DNA of 64,000 bases. Source: Streptomyces sp. 11x1. Lineage in GTDB: Bacteria > Actinomycetota > Actinomycetes > Streptomycetales > Streptomycetaceae. The notes under the pieces were generated by a model, which was not told the origin of the DNA, did no database searches, and worked only from the letters and a program-made list of their open reading frames with translations. The DNA is taken from positions 6,535,001-6,599,000 of the forward strand of contig NZ_CP122458.1 in NCBI RefSeq assembly GCF_032598905.1. The letters run 5' to 3'. Positions 32,466 through 41,408 of this stretch are shown here, piece by piece (the stretch's first letter is position 1; each line of letters starts with the position of its first letter). Made by a program: the position numbers and the translations under genes.

Positions 32466-34820
32466 GTGACCAGTAGACCCTGGACGTACAGAGCGGCGGC
32501 GATCGGTGTCGCGGTCGCCACCGCGGCGGCGACCATGTCCGCGTTCACCGTGGCGCAGGCCTCGGACACCGCTCCGGCGGCGTCCGCCGACCGGCACGAC
32601 CCGGCGGACCGCGAGCACGCCGACGACCACGACCTCGAAGGGCCCCTGAGCAAAACTCAGGAGGCCCAGCGCGAGGAGGCCCTGCAGCAGGTCATATCCG
32701 GCGACGCCACGGTCAAGGACCGCGACGGCTCGCAGGTCGTGCAGCTGAAGAGCAAGAAGGGCAAGAGCAAGTACGTCGAGCTCGGCCGCGAGAAGACCGA
32801 CAAGATCTTCACGATCCTGGTCGAGTTCGGCGACGAGATCGACAGCCGCTACGGAGGCACCCCCGGCCCGCTGCACAACCAGATAGCCGAGCCGGACCGC
32901 ACCCAGGACAACTCCACGGCCTGGCAGGCGGACTACGACCAGAAGCACTTCCAGGACCTGTACTTCGGCACCGGCAAGAAGACCGAGTCGATGAAGAAGT
33001 ACTACGAGAAGCAGTCCTCGGGCCGCTACTCGATCGAGGGCGAGGTCTCGGACTGGGTCAAGGTCCCCTACAACGAGGCCCGCTACGGCAACAACGCCTG
33101 CGGCCAGAGCACCTGCTCCAGCGTGTGGAACGTGGTCAGCGACGGTCTCACCTCCTGGGTCGCCCAGCAGAAGGCAGCGGGGCGCACCGACGCGGAGATC
33201 AAGGCGGACGTCGCCGAGTTCGACCAGTGGGACCGTTACGACTTCGACGGCGACGGCGACTTCAACGAGTCCGACGGCTACATCGACCACTTCCAGATCG
33301 TGCACGCCGGTGAGGACGAGTCCGCGGGCGGCGGCGTGCAGGGCGAGGACGCCATCTGGGCGCACCGCTGGTACGCGTTCGGCTCGGACGCCGGCGCGAC
33401 GGGCCCCGAGGGCAACAAGCTCGGCGGCGCCAAGATCGGTGACACCGGCATCTGGGTCGGCGACTACACCATCCAGCCGGAGAACGGCGGACTCGGTGTC
33501 TTCGCCCACGAGTACGGCCACGACCTCGGTCTGCCGGACCACTACGACACCCAGGGCGGCGACAACTCCACCGGCTTCTGGACCCTGATGTCCTCCGGTT
33601 CCTGGCTCGGCACCGGCAAGGAGGCCATCGGCGACCTCCCCGGCGACATGACCGCCTGGGACAAGCTCCAGCTCGGCTGGCTCAACTACGACACGGCCAA
33701 GGCCGCGACGAAGTCGAAGCACAAGCTGGGTGTGGCGGAGTACAACACCAAGGACAAGCAGGCCCTCGTGGTCGAGCTGCCGAAGAAGAAGGTCACCACC
33801 GAGATCGTCGAGCCCGCGCAGGGGTCGGCCCAGTGGTGGAGCGGCAGCGGTGACAACCTCGCCAACACGCTCACCCGTTCCGTGGACCTCACGGGCAAGT
33901 CCTCGGCCGCGCTGACCCTGGACGGCTGGTACGACATCGAGGCCGAGTACGACTACCTCTACACCGAGGTGTCGACCGACGGCGGCGCCAACTGGACCGC
34001 CGTCGACGGCACGGTGGACGGCACGGCGATCCCGCGCGACGCCAGCGGCAAGCCCGCGCTGACCGGCTCCTCCGCCGCGTACAAGAAGCTGTCGTACTCC
34101 CTGGACGCCTACGCGGGCCAGAAGTTCGACCTCCGCTTCCGCTACCAGACCGACGGCGGTGTGGCGCCGAAGGGCTTCGCGGCCGACTCGATCACGGTGA
34201 CCGCCGACGGTTCCGCCGTCTTCTCGGACGACGCGGAGAGCGCGGACGCCGGCTGGACCGCCAAGGGCTTCTCCCGCATCGGCGCGTCGATCACGGACGA
34301 CTACGCGCAGTACTACATCGCCGAGAACCGTCAGTACGTGTCGTACGACAAGACGCTGAAGGTCGGCCCGTACAACTTCGGCTTCTCGACCACGCGTCCG
34401 TCCTGGGTGGAGCACTTCCCGTACCAGAACGGTCTGTTGATCTGGAAGTGGGACACCTCGCAGGCGGACAACAACACCAGCGTGCACCCCGGTACGGGTC
34501 TGCTCCTGCCGGTCGACTCGCACCCGGCGGCGCTGAAGTGGGCCGACGGCACGGTGATGCGCAGCCGGATCCAGTCCTACGACTCGCCCTTCAGCCTCTA
34601 CCGCACGGACGGTCTGAAGCTGCACAAGGCGGACGTGCTGACGAAGATCCCGTCGTCGAAGGGTGTGTCCACGTTCAACGACCGGACCAACACCTACTAC
34701 GACGAGGCGACCCCGCTCGCCGGCGTCAAGATCACTGACACCAACACCAAGATCAAGATCGTCAAGGAGGCCAAGGACGGCTCCACGATCTCGGTCCAGG
34801 TGGGCCCCGCGGTGAAGTAA
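32466..34820 (+). CDS. Secreted M6-family metalloprotease (immune inhibitor A type)
   Basis: A 784-residue secreted zinc protease. The N-terminus is a signal peptide (basic start, hydrophobic AAIGVAVATAAATMSAF, Ala-X-Ala cleavage). A pro-region follows, then the M6 catalytic domain with HEYGHDLGLPDH, His348 and His352 as zinc ligands and Glu349 catalytic. An acidic loop DFDGDGDFNESDG (~259-271) looks like a calcium site. The C-terminal part has beta-sandwich repeats of the kind that bind carbohydrate or protein. Start is GTG 32466 behind GGGGGAGGA. It is likely a developmental or nutrient-scavenging protease. Confidence 0.92.
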   Translation: MTSRPWTYRAAAIGVAVATAAATMSAFTVAQASDTAPAASADRHDPADREHADDHDLEGPLSKTQEAQREEALQQVISGDATVKDRDGSQVVQLKSKKGKSKYVELGREKTDKIFTILVEFGDEIDSRYGGTPGPLHNQIAEPDRTQDNSTAWQADYDQKHFQDLYFGTGKKTESMKKYYEKQSSGRYSIEGEVSDWVKVPYNEARYGNNACGQSTCSSVWNVVSDGLTSWVAQQKAAGRTDAEIKADVAEFDQWDRYDFDGDGDFNESDGYIDHFQIVHAGEDESAGGGVQGEDAIWAHRWYAFGSDAGATGPEGNKLGGAKIGDTGIWVGDYTIQPENGGLGVFAHEYGHDLGLPDHYDTQGGDNSTGFWTLMSSGSWLGTGKEAIGDLPGDMTAWDKLQLGWLNYDTAKAATKSKHKLGVAEYNTKDKQALVVELPKKKVTTEIVEPAQGSAQWWSGSGDNLANTLTRSVDLTGKSSAALTLDGWYDIEAEYDYLYTEVSTDGGANWTAVDGTVDGTAIPRDASGKPALTGSSAAYKKLSYSLDAYAGQKFDLRFRYQTDGGVAPKGFAADSITVTADGSAVFSDDAESADAGWTAKGFSRIGASITDDYAQYYIAENRQYVSYDKTLKVGPYNFGFSTTRPSWVEHFPYQNGLLIWKWDTSQADNNTSVHPGTGLLLPVDSHPAALKWADGTVMRSRIQSYDSPFSLYRTDGLKLHKADVLTKIPSSKGVSTFNDRTNTYYDEATPLAGVKITDTNTKIKIVKEAKDGSTISVQVGPAVK

Positions 34821-34847
34821 ACAGCATTTTCGCAGGTCAGAGCATGT

Positions 34848-34880
34848 TCGGCCGTGACCCTCTTGGCGGGTCGCGGCCGG
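34848..34880 (+). terminator. Terminator after the M6 protease
   Basis: A 13-bp stem with one G-T pair (TCGGCCGTGACCC against GGGTCGCGGCCGG) and a seven-base loop, 27 bases after the stop codon. Confidence 0.7.
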
Positions 34881-34955
34881 ACGTGTTTAGGTGCGGGGTG
34901 TGGTCTTCTTATTGACACCGACATCGACTCTGACGCTCACGGGGGTGTGACCTGC

Positions 34956-35318
34956 ATGGCCGCAGGAGGTTTCTGCAAACTGCCGGACGGCAATGTCGTC
35001 GTCGCCCTGAACCTGCCGGGGGCGCAGGCGCCGGGCACGCCGGGCACCAGCTGGGCCCCGGTGGACGACGGCTCCGTACGGGTCCTGGTCCTCGCCGCGA
35101 ACCGGGCCCGGGCCCTGACCCGGCTCCGCAATCTGGGCATGCGAGCGGTCTACCTCCGCGGCAACGCGGCGCCTCCGACCCCGGACGAGATCACGGCCGT
35201 CCTGCACCACCCGGACGGCCTCATATGGCGCACGTCCCCGGTGTGCCCGGCCTCCACGACCCCGGAGCTGTGGCACCCGATCAGAGCGCTTCTGAGGAGG
35301 CCGACGGTACGGGTGTGA
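34956..35318 (+). CDS. Conserved small protein, unknown
   Basis: A 120-residue cytoplasmic protein, no family recognised. It starts MAAGGFCKLPDGNVVVALNLPG and contains RALTRLRNLGMRAVYLRGNAAPPTPDEITAVLHHPDG and ELWHPIRALLRR. I believe similar proteins occur across Streptomyces. ATG 34956 has GGGGGTG eight bases upstream; GTG 34947 is an alternative. It follows the protease terminator, so it is probably transcribed alone. Confidence 0.65.
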   Translation: MAAGGFCKLPDGNVVVALNLPGAQAPGTPGTSWAPVDDGSVRVLVLAANRARALTRLRNLGMRAVYLRGNAAPPTPDEITAVLHHPDGLIWRTSPVCPASTTPELWHPIRALLRRPTVRV

Positions 35319-35587
35319 CCGCCGCCGCCGCCGCCGACCGCAGCGCGGCCGGCGGCATCTCACGGCCACGCTCCGCCGACGGGGCACCGCGGCCACGGTC
35401 GTCCCGTGGGGTTCCTCGGCCACTCCTGTCCGCCGCAGCGGCGATCAGCCATGACGGTGGATCTCGGCGGTGCCGGGCCGGCCGGTGGCCGCGGAGTCAC
35501 CGGCGGCCGGGGCGCGGCTCGGCCGGTGGCTCGCTCACCGGCGCTTGCCGGGGCAGGGGCGCGAACCGGCCGCTACACCACCGACCG

Positions 35588-36175
35588 CTACACCACCGGC
35601 TTGCCCGACAGTTCCACGCCCGCCTCGCGGAGTTCCTCCAGGGCGCGCTCGGTCGTCTCCTCGGCCACTCCGGCCGTCAGGTCCAGGAGGACCTGGGTGC
35701 GGAAGCCCTCGCGGGCGGCGTCCAGGGCGGTGGCGCGCACGCAGTGGTCCGTGGCGATGCCGACGACGTCGACCTCGGTGATGTCACGGGCCCGGAGCCA
35801 GTCGGCGAGGGACGCGCCGTTCTCGTCGGCGCCCTCGAAACCGCTGTACGCCGCCGCGTACGCCCCCTTGTCGAACACGGCGTCCACCGCGCCGGAGGCG
35901 ACCGCCGGGGCGAAGTTCGGGTGGAAGCCCACCCCCTCCGTACCGGCGACACAGTGCGCCGGCCAGGAGTGCGCGTAGTCGGGGTTGTCGGAGAAGTGGC
36001 CACCGGGGGCGATGTGGTGGTCACGGGTGGCCACCACATGCTGGTAGCCGGGGCCGGCCGCCTGGCCGATCAGCTCGGTGATGGCGGCGGCCACATCGGC
36101 ACCGCCGGCCACGGCGAGGCTGCCCCCCTCGCAGAAGTCGTTCTGCACGTCGACGACGATCAAGGCGCGGCGCAT
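35588..36175 (-). CDS. pncA: Nicotinamidase (isochorismatase family)
   Basis: A 195-residue isochorismatase-fold enzyme that converts nicotinamide to nicotinate for NAD salvage. The catalytic triad is Asp9 (VVDVQNDF), Lys103 (FDKG) and Cys145 (ATDHCV); metal ligands Asp52, His54 and His60 lie in RDHHIAPGGHF. pncB, the next enzyme in the salvage route, is 271 bases upstream on the same strand; the gap holds no gene. The region 35319-35587 downstream is GC-rich with no gene visible, apart from a short direct repeat CGCTACACCACCG. Confidence 0.92.
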   Translation of the reverse strand: MRRALIVVDVQNDFCEGGSLAVAGGADVAAAITELIGQAAGPGYQHVVATRDHHIAPGGHFSDNPDYAHSWPAHCVAGTEGVGFHPNFAPAVASGAVDAVFDKGAYAAAYSGFEGADENGASLADWLRARDITEVDVVGIATDHCVRATALDAAREGFRTQVLLDLTAGVAEETTERALEELREAGVELSGKPVV

Positions 36176-36446
36176 GGTGTCGGTGTCCTTACGACTCTTC
36201 GGTTCTCGGGTGTGGGGTGAGTGCGGGTCACGGGTGCGATGGGAAACTGCGAACTTCCGAGCCTAGAGACTTCGAGAGCTGTTCGGGAGGGGGCATCCGG
36301 CGCTCGCCCGATGCGCGGGCCGGAGCACGGGCCCACCACGCGGGCGCCAGGGGGCTCGCAAAGAGAGCGCACCGGACACATTCACTCCGGCCCACCCCCA
36401 GCGTGCGCCCGCCCGCCGCCCGCCGCCCCTCACGTACCCGAGCGGC

Positions 36447-37775
36447 TCAGACGTACTCCGTCGGAATGACCGCCTCGCCGCGCGACAGCTGCGTCGCCGA
36501 CAGCGGCAGACCGGCCCGCGCGGTCGTGTGCCGTTCGCGGACGACGTCCAGGGGCTCCCGGGAGAGCACCCGCCCGTCCTTGACCAGCGGGACCAGCAGC
36601 TGACGGTCCCGGAGGTCGTCCGGCACCGGCCCGGTGCCGATCACCTCGGCCTCCGCCACCCCGTGCTCGTCCAGCCGCCGGGCCGCCCACTTGCGGCCCC
36701 CGGCGGACGTCTTCCCGCCGCTGGACTTCTTCGCCACCGGCACCAGCGGGTCCGTGGGGTCCGCCGACTCCGCCCGGGCGACGAGCTTGTAGACCATCGA
36801 ACAGGTGGGGTGCCCCGACCCGGTCACCAACTGCGTCCCGACGCCGTACGCGTCCACGGGCGCCGCCGCCAGCGAGGCGATGGCGTACTCGTCGAGGTCC
36901 GAGGTCACGATGATCCGGGTGTCCGTCGCGCCCAGCTCGTCCAGCTGCTGCCGCACCCGGTGGGCGACGAGGAGCAGGTCGCCGGAGTCGATGCGCACGG
37001 CGCCGAGCTCGGGCCCGGCGATCTCCACGGCGGTCCGTACGGCCTCGGTGACGTCGTAGGTGTCGACGAGCAGCGTGGTGTCGCGGCCCAGCGAGTCCAC
37101 CTGGGCCTGGAAGGCGTCCCGCTCGCGGTCGTGCAGCAGGGTGAAGGCGTGGGCGCTGGTGCCCACCGTCGGGATGCCGTAGCGGAAGCCGGCGGCCAGG
37201 TCCGAGGTGGAGGTGAAGCCGCCGACGTACGCGGCGCGCGAGGCGGCCACGGCGGCCAGCTCGTGCGTGCGCCGGGCGCCCATCTCGATCAGCGGGCGCC
37301 CCCCGGCGGCGCTGGACATCCGGGAGGCGGCGGCCGCGATCGCCGAGTCGTGGTTGAGGATCGACAGGATCACGGTCTCCAGGAGCACGCACTCCGCGAA
37401 GGTGCCCTCGACCCGCATGATCGGCGAGCCCGGGAAGTACACCTCGCCCTCCTGGTAGCCCCACACGTCCCCGCCGAAGCGGTAGCCGGCGAGCCAGTCG
37501 AGGGTCTCGGCGTTGACGATGGAACGCTCGCGCAGGAAGCCTAGGACGCCCGGGTCGAAACGGAAGTTCTCCACGGCGTCCAGCACCCGTCCGGTGCCGG
37601 CGACCACGCCGTACCGGCGTCCCTCCGGAAGCCGCCTGGTGAAGACCTCGAACACCGATCGCCGCTCGGCCGTGCCCGCCTTCAAGGCGGCCTGCAGCAT
37701 CGTGAGTTCGTAGTGGTCCGTGAAGAGCGCGGTCGAGGGAACGTCGACCGGCAAACCAAGGTCCGCTGTGTTCAT
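36447..37775 (-). CDS. pncB: Nicotinate phosphoribosyltransferase
   Basis: A 442-residue enzyme that makes nicotinate mononucleotide from nicotinate and PRPP. Matching motifs are [48 protein letters not shown] and [10 protein letters not shown]. The start ATG 37775 has only a short leader. A minus-strand -10-like TACGAT lies just upstream, and a perfect palindrome (37799-37811) covers the region above it, so the gene is probably repressed there. Beside pncA it completes nicotinamide salvage. In mycobacteria pncB is also next to clpS. Confidence 0.95.
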   Translation of the reverse strand: MNTADLGLPVDVPSTALFTDHYELTMLQAALKAGTAERRSVFEVFTRRLPEGRRYGVVAGTGRVLDAVENFRFDPGVLGFLRERSIVNAETLDWLAGYRFGGDVWGYQEGEVYFPGSPIMRVEGTFAECVLLETVILSILNHDSAIAAAASRMSSAAGGRPLIEMGARRTHELAAVAASRAAYVGGFTSTSDLAAGFRYGIPTVGTSAHAFTLLHDRERDAFQAQVDSLGRDTTLLVDTYDVTEAVRTAVEIAGPELGAVRIDSGDLLLVAHRVRQQLDELGATDTRIIVTSDLDEYAIASLAAAPVDAYGVGTQLVTGSGHPTCSMVYKLVARAESADPTDPLVPVAKKSSGGKTSAGGRKWAARRLDEHGVAEAEVIGTGPVPDDLRDRQLLVPLVKDGRVLSREPLDVVRERHTTARAGLPLSATQLSRGEAVIPTEYV

Positions 37776-37798
37776 GGCAAGGGATCGTACTCCCATTT

Positions 37799-37811
37799 CG
37801 TCAGTCTGACG
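37799..37811. promoter_or_regulatory. Palindrome between pncB and clpS
   Basis: CGTCAG-T-CTGACG is a perfect 13-base palindrome, 24 bases upstream of the pncB start and just above its -10-like TACGAT. It may bind a repressor of NAD salvage such as an NrtR-type protein; this is a guess. Confidence 0.5.
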
Positions 37812-37930
37812 ATTTCAGGTCGGTCTCCGGTCGGCCTCCGGTCGATCGCTGGCCGATCCGCGCCGGACCGTTTCTCGTAGCCCCAGGTCGGAGGCCCGCA
37901 TTTGTGCGGGCACCCCCCTGTGGTGGCAGC

Positions 37931-38248
37931 ATGGGCGGTGTGACGGCAGCCGTACCCATGGAGATCGAGAAGACCGAGTCGGCGGAGGAGGTCTTCGCCG
38001 TACCCGAACCCGACGTGCCGTGGGTGACGATCGTCCACAACGACCCGGTGAACCTCATGAGCTACGTGACGTATGTCTTCCAGACGTACTTCGGGTACCC
38101 GAAGGACAAGGCCACCAAGCTCATGCTCGACGTCCACCACAAGGGCCGCGCGGTCGTCTCCAGCGGAACACGCGAGGAGATGGAACGCGACGTGCAGGCC
38201 ATGCACGGCTACGGTCTGTGGGCCACCCTCCAGCAGGACCGGAAGTAG
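37931..38248 (+). CDS. clpS: ATP-dependent Clp protease adaptor ClpS
   Basis: A 105-residue N-end-rule adaptor that binds ClpC and delivers substrates with destabilising N-terminal residues. [20 protein letters not shown] and [20 protein letters not shown] are the family core. The start may be ATG 37931, GTG 37940 or ATG 37958; the folded part begins only after residue 25. The DUF2017 gene begins 11 bases after the stop. The order pncB-clpS-DUF2017 also occurs in mycobacteria. Confidence 0.93.
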   Translation: MGGVTAAVPMEIEKTESAEEVFAVPEPDVPWVTIVHNDPVNLMSYVTYVFQTYFGYPKDKATKLMLDVHHKGRAVVSSGTREEMERDVQAMHGYGLWATLQQDRK

Positions 38249-38259
38249 CGACGCACCTG

Positions 38260-38862
38260 ATGCCAGGACAATTCGAATCGCTCCCCGGCGGCGGCGCGGC
38301 CGTCGCGCTCGACGAGGTCGAGATCTCCATCATCCGCTCGCTGGCGGTGCAGCTCCTGGAGCTGATCGGGCCGGGGCCCGCCGAGGACGCCCCCGACGAC
38401 CCGCTCGCCGAACTCTTCGCCGACGGCCCGAGCGAACCGCCCAAGGACCCCGTCCTGCTCCGGCTGTTCCCGGACGCCTACAGCGACCCCGAGGGCACCC
38501 CGACCGCCCGGGAGGCCGAGGAGCAGCGGGCGTACTCCTCGGAGTTCCGCCGCTTCACCGAGAACGACCTGCGGGCCGGCAAGCGCGACAACGCCCTCGC
38601 GGTGATCCACTCCCTGGACGCGCTGGCCGCGACCGGTGAGGGCGGGGCCGTGCTCAAGCTGTCGACCCAGGAGTCCAGGCAGTGGCTCGGCTGCCTCAAC
38701 GACCTGCGGCTGGCCATCGGCTCCCGCCTCGACGTCGTCGACGAGGAGGACACCGACCTCCTCTACCACCTGCCGGACGAGGACCCGCGCAAGCCGATGG
38801 TGATGGCGTACCTGTGGCTGGGCGGCCTCCAGGACTCGCTCGTCGAGACGTTGATGCCCTGA
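38260..38862 (+). CDS. DUF2017 family protein
   Basis: A 200-residue cytoplasmic protein of the actinobacterial DUF2017 family. Features are ALDEVEISIIRSLAVQLLELI, PVLLRLFPDAYSDPE, FRRFTENDLRAGKRDNA and WLGCLNDLRLAIGSRLDV. Translationally close to clpS, it probably shares its transcript and may work in the same proteolysis pathway; function is unknown. Confidence 0.87.
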   Translation: MPGQFESLPGGGAAVALDEVEISIIRSLAVQLLELIGPGPAEDAPDDPLAELFADGPSEPPKDPVLLRLFPDAYSDPEGTPTAREAEEQRAYSSEFRRFTENDLRAGKRDNALAVIHSLDALAATGEGGAVLKLSTQESRQWLGCLNDLRLAIGSRLDVVDEEDTDLLYHLPDEDPRKPMVMAYLWLGGLQDSLVETLMP

Positions 38863-39284
38863 GACCCGGGAACGCGACCGGGACCCTTCGTCGCCGAGGT
38901 GGTGGTGAAGCGTTTCGACGTGGCCTTTTCATCTTTCTGTCTCTCCGGATTCGTTGCTCGTTCGCTCAGAGAACACTCAAATCCGGATAACGATCCCGTC
39001 ACCGGTCCTGGGCTTCTGTGCCCAGGACCGGATCTGTGTGAGGCAGGTCACTCAAGCGGCAGTAAAGCGTGTGGTAGGACTTCCCAAATCCATTTGCGGC
39101 GCCTCCCCTCGCCGTGAGAAAGAAGGCCGGCAATCGTCGGCGTGCAAGACCGAAAGTGAACCGGGCGGGGCCGCAGGCCGCCACCGCCCGGTCGCCGACC
39201 GGACAACGGCGTTCGCGCCACGATCACAGCCCGCACCGCTGCTGCACCCCGCCAGCAACGTCCCCGCGCCACCGAGGTAACTCG
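38863..39284. other. Intergenic region between DUF2017 and the AgcS symporter
   Basis: This 422-base region contains an inverted pair TCCGGAT (38944-38950) and ATCCGGA (38991-38997), then a perfect terminator hairpin at 39002-39031. The sequence after the hairpin is the likely promoter and leader of the symporter gene. I looked for a glycine riboswitch, common before such genes, and did not see its conserved core. Confidence 0.45.
39002..39031. terminator. Terminator hairpin
   Basis: CCGGTCCTGGG, an eight-base loop and CCCAGGACCGG form a perfect 11-bp stem, 139 bases after the DUF2017 stop. It could end the clpS transcript. Confidence 0.65.
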
Positions 39285-40820
39285 ATGTCACTCGAATCCA
39301 TCACCAACTCCATCGACGACGCCGTCAGCGGGTTCTTCGAACCCGTGGCCGAAAGCGTTGGTGAGGTCGTCTTCTACACCGTAGGTGTCGGCGACACCGA
39401 GCTCCCGCTCATCGTCGCCTGGCTCGTCATCGCCGGCCTGGTCTTCACCAGCTGGTTCGGGCTCATCCAGGTACGCAAGTTCAAGCTCGCCCTGGAAGTC
39501 GTACGCGGCAAGTACGACGAGGACGACTCGCCCGGTGAGGTCAACCACTTCCAGGCCCTGACCGCCGCGGTCTCCGGCACCGTCGGCCTCGGCAACATCG
39601 CCGGTGTCGCCATCGCCGTCTCCATCGGTGGGGCCGGCGCCACCTTCTGGATGATCCTGTGCGGTCTGCTCGGCATGGCGACCAAGTTCGTCGAGGTCAC
39701 CCTCGGTGTGAAGTACCGTGAGCAGCACGCGGACGGCACCGTCTCCGGCGGTCCCATGCACTACCTGCCCAAGGGCCTCGCCGAGCGCTTCGGCAGCCGT
39801 GGCGCGAAGTTCGGCAAGGTGCTCGCCGTCCCCGCCGCCGTCATGATCCTCTTCTTCGGCCTCTTCGGCGGCAACCTCTTCCAGACCAACCAGAGCTACG
39901 CCCAGGTCGCCTCGACCTTCGGCGGCGAGGACGGATTCCTGGCCTCGTCCGCCGGTGCCGTCCTCTTCGGTCTGGTCGTCGCGGCGCTGGTCGGCCTGGT
40001 GCTGCTCGGCGGCATCCGCTCCATCGCCTCGGTCACCAGCAAGCTGGTCCCGGCGATGGCCGGCATGTACATCGTGGCCTGCCTGGTCGTCATCATCGGC
40101 AACGTCACCGCGGTGCCGGGCGCCTTCCAAGAGATCATCCAGCGCGCGTTCGAACCCCAGGGCGTCATCGGTGGTGTGATCGGCGCCCTGATCGTCGGCT
40201 TCACGCGAGCCGCCTTCTCCAACGAGGCGGGCCTCGGCTCCGCCCCGATCGCCCACTCCGCGGTCAAGACCAAGCACCCCGCGAGCGAGGGCCTGGTCGC
40301 TCTGCTGGAGCCGTTCATCGACACCGTCGTCATCTGCACCATGACCGCGCTGACCATCATCATCGCCAAGCCGGACAGCTGGGCCGAGCGCGCCGCGGGC
40401 AACGGGGAAATCGGCGGTGTCACCATCACCTCCGACGCCTTCGCGACCGCGCTGCCCTGGTTCCCGCACCTGCTGACCGTCGCGGTGCTGCTGTTCGCCT
40501 TCTCCACGATCCTGACCTGGGGCTACTACGGCCTCAAGGCCTGGTCGTACCTCTTCGGCCGCAGCAAGGCCAGCGAGGTCACCTTCAAGGCCCTGTGGAG
40601 CGCGTTCGTCGTCCTCGGCGCCCTGATGTCCCTCGGCTCACTGATCAGCCTCGCCGACTCGGCCCTGTTCCTGCTCTCGGTCTTCAACATCATCGGCCTC
40701 TACCTGCTGGCCCCGGTCGTCAAGCGCGAGCTGAACTCCTTCCTGGAGTTCGTCAAGCGCCGCAAGGCCGGCCTGCCGGAAGCCGACGAGACCCAGGCAG
40801 CCGTCAAGGCGCTCGACTGA
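39285..40820 (+). CDS. Sodium:alanine/glycine symporter (AgcS family)
   Basis: A 511-residue membrane protein importing small neutral amino acids with sodium. SGTVGLGNIAGVAIAVSIGG, GPMHYLPKGL, TNQSYAQVAS, RAAFSNEAGLGSAPIAHSA are signature stretches, and about ten to eleven hydrophobic segments are visible. ATG 39285 follows GAGGTA. In mycobacteria the equivalent position between DUF2017 and mec holds a hydrolase, so the symporter is a Streptomyces-type replacement. A strong terminator follows. Confidence 0.93.
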   Translation: MSLESITNSIDDAVSGFFEPVAESVGEVVFYTVGVGDTELPLIVAWLVIAGLVFTSWFGLIQVRKFKLALEVVRGKYDEDDSPGEVNHFQALTAAVSGTVGLGNIAGVAIAVSIGGAGATFWMILCGLLGMATKFVEVTLGVKYREQHADGTVSGGPMHYLPKGLAERFGSRGAKFGKVLAVPAAVMILFFGLFGGNLFQTNQSYAQVASTFGGEDGFLASSAGAVLFGLVVAALVGLVLLGGIRSIASVTSKLVPAMAGMYIVACLVVIIGNVTAVPGAFQEIIQRAFEPQGVIGGVIGALIVGFTRAAFSNEAGLGSAPIAHSAVKTKHPASEGLVALLEPFIDTVVICTMTALTIIIAKPDSWAERAAGNGEIGGVTITSDAFATALPWFPHLLTVAVLLFAFSTILTWGYYGLKAWSYLFGRSKASEVTFKALWSAFVVLGALMSLGSLISLADSALFLLSVFNIIGLYLLAPVVKRELNSFLEFVKRRKAGLPEADETQAAVKALD

Positions 40821-40839
40821 GCCTCCCCGCCCAGCATGT

Positions 40840-40876
40840 GGGCCGTCCCGTACCACTCTTCGGTACGGGACGGCCC
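40840..40876 (+). terminator. Terminator after the AgcS symporter
   Basis: A perfect 15-bp stem (GGGCCGTCCCGTACC and complement) with a seven-base loop, 20 bases after the stop and 20 bases before the mec start. Confidence 0.85.
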
Positions 40877-40895
40877 TCTGCTTATCCTGACGAAC

Positions 40896-41318
40896 ATGCT
40901 GACCATCACCCAGGCCCTCGTCGACCAGATCGTCGCCCACGCGCGCAAGGACCACCCCGACGAGGCGTGCGGCGTCGTCGCCGGACCGGCGGGCTCGGAC
41001 CGCCCGGAGCGCTTCATCCCGATGCTGAACGCGGCCATGTCGCCCACGTTCTACGAGTTCGACTCCGGCGACCTGCTCAAGCTCTACCGCGAGATGGACG
41101 ACCGCGACGAGGAGCCCGTGGTCATCTACCACTCCCACACCGCCACCGAGGCGTACCCCTCGCGCACCGACATCTCCTACGCGAACGAGCCCGGCGCCCA
41201 CTACGTCCTCGTCTCCACCGCCGACACCGACGGCCTCGGCGACTTCCAGTTCCGCTCGTACCGCATCGTCGAGGGCGAGGTCACCGAGGAGGACGTGCGG
41301 ATCGTCGAGGCGTACTGA
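40896..41318 (+). CDS. mec: Mec+-type JAMM metallopeptidase
   Basis: A 140-residue JAB1/MPN metalloprotease. The motif is Glu23 (PDEACG) with His79-Ser-His81, seven residues, Ser89 and Asp92: HSHTATEAYPSRTD. In Mycobacterium tuberculosis Mec cleaves cysteine from the CysO-cysteine adduct, completing CysM-dependent cysteine synthesis. cysO and cysM are 1.4-1.7 kb downstream on the same strand, separated by a broken regulator. In this genome it may also trim the two extra residues at the CysO C-terminus. Confidence 0.92.
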   Translation: MLTITQALVDQIVAHARKDHPDEACGVVAGPAGSDRPERFIPMLNAAMSPTFYEFDSGDLLKLYREMDDRDEEPVVIYHSHTATEAYPSRTDISYANEPGAHYVLVSTADTDGLGDFQFRSYRIVEGEVTEEDVRIVEAY

Positions 41319-41408
41319 ACCGTCGACGCGTACCGGACCGTCGACGGACCACGTTCGCGGCTACGGTGGTCCTGCCCAGGCGTACGCGCGCGCACGCACC
41401 AACTGCCC

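Noticed and set aside
32382..34625. Minus-strand frame of 747 codons opposite the M6 protease
   Set aside because: The protease has a signal peptide, ribosome-binding site and catalytic motif, and the antisense frame has none.
39030..39284. Glycine riboswitch upstream of the AgcS symporter
   Set aside because: The conserved aptamer core and tandem arrangement are not visible.
41311..41348. Direct repeat of CGTAC-GACCGTCGACG between mec and the LacI gene
   Set aside because: Short and imperfect; most likely local slippage. It could be a LacI operator but there is no further support.
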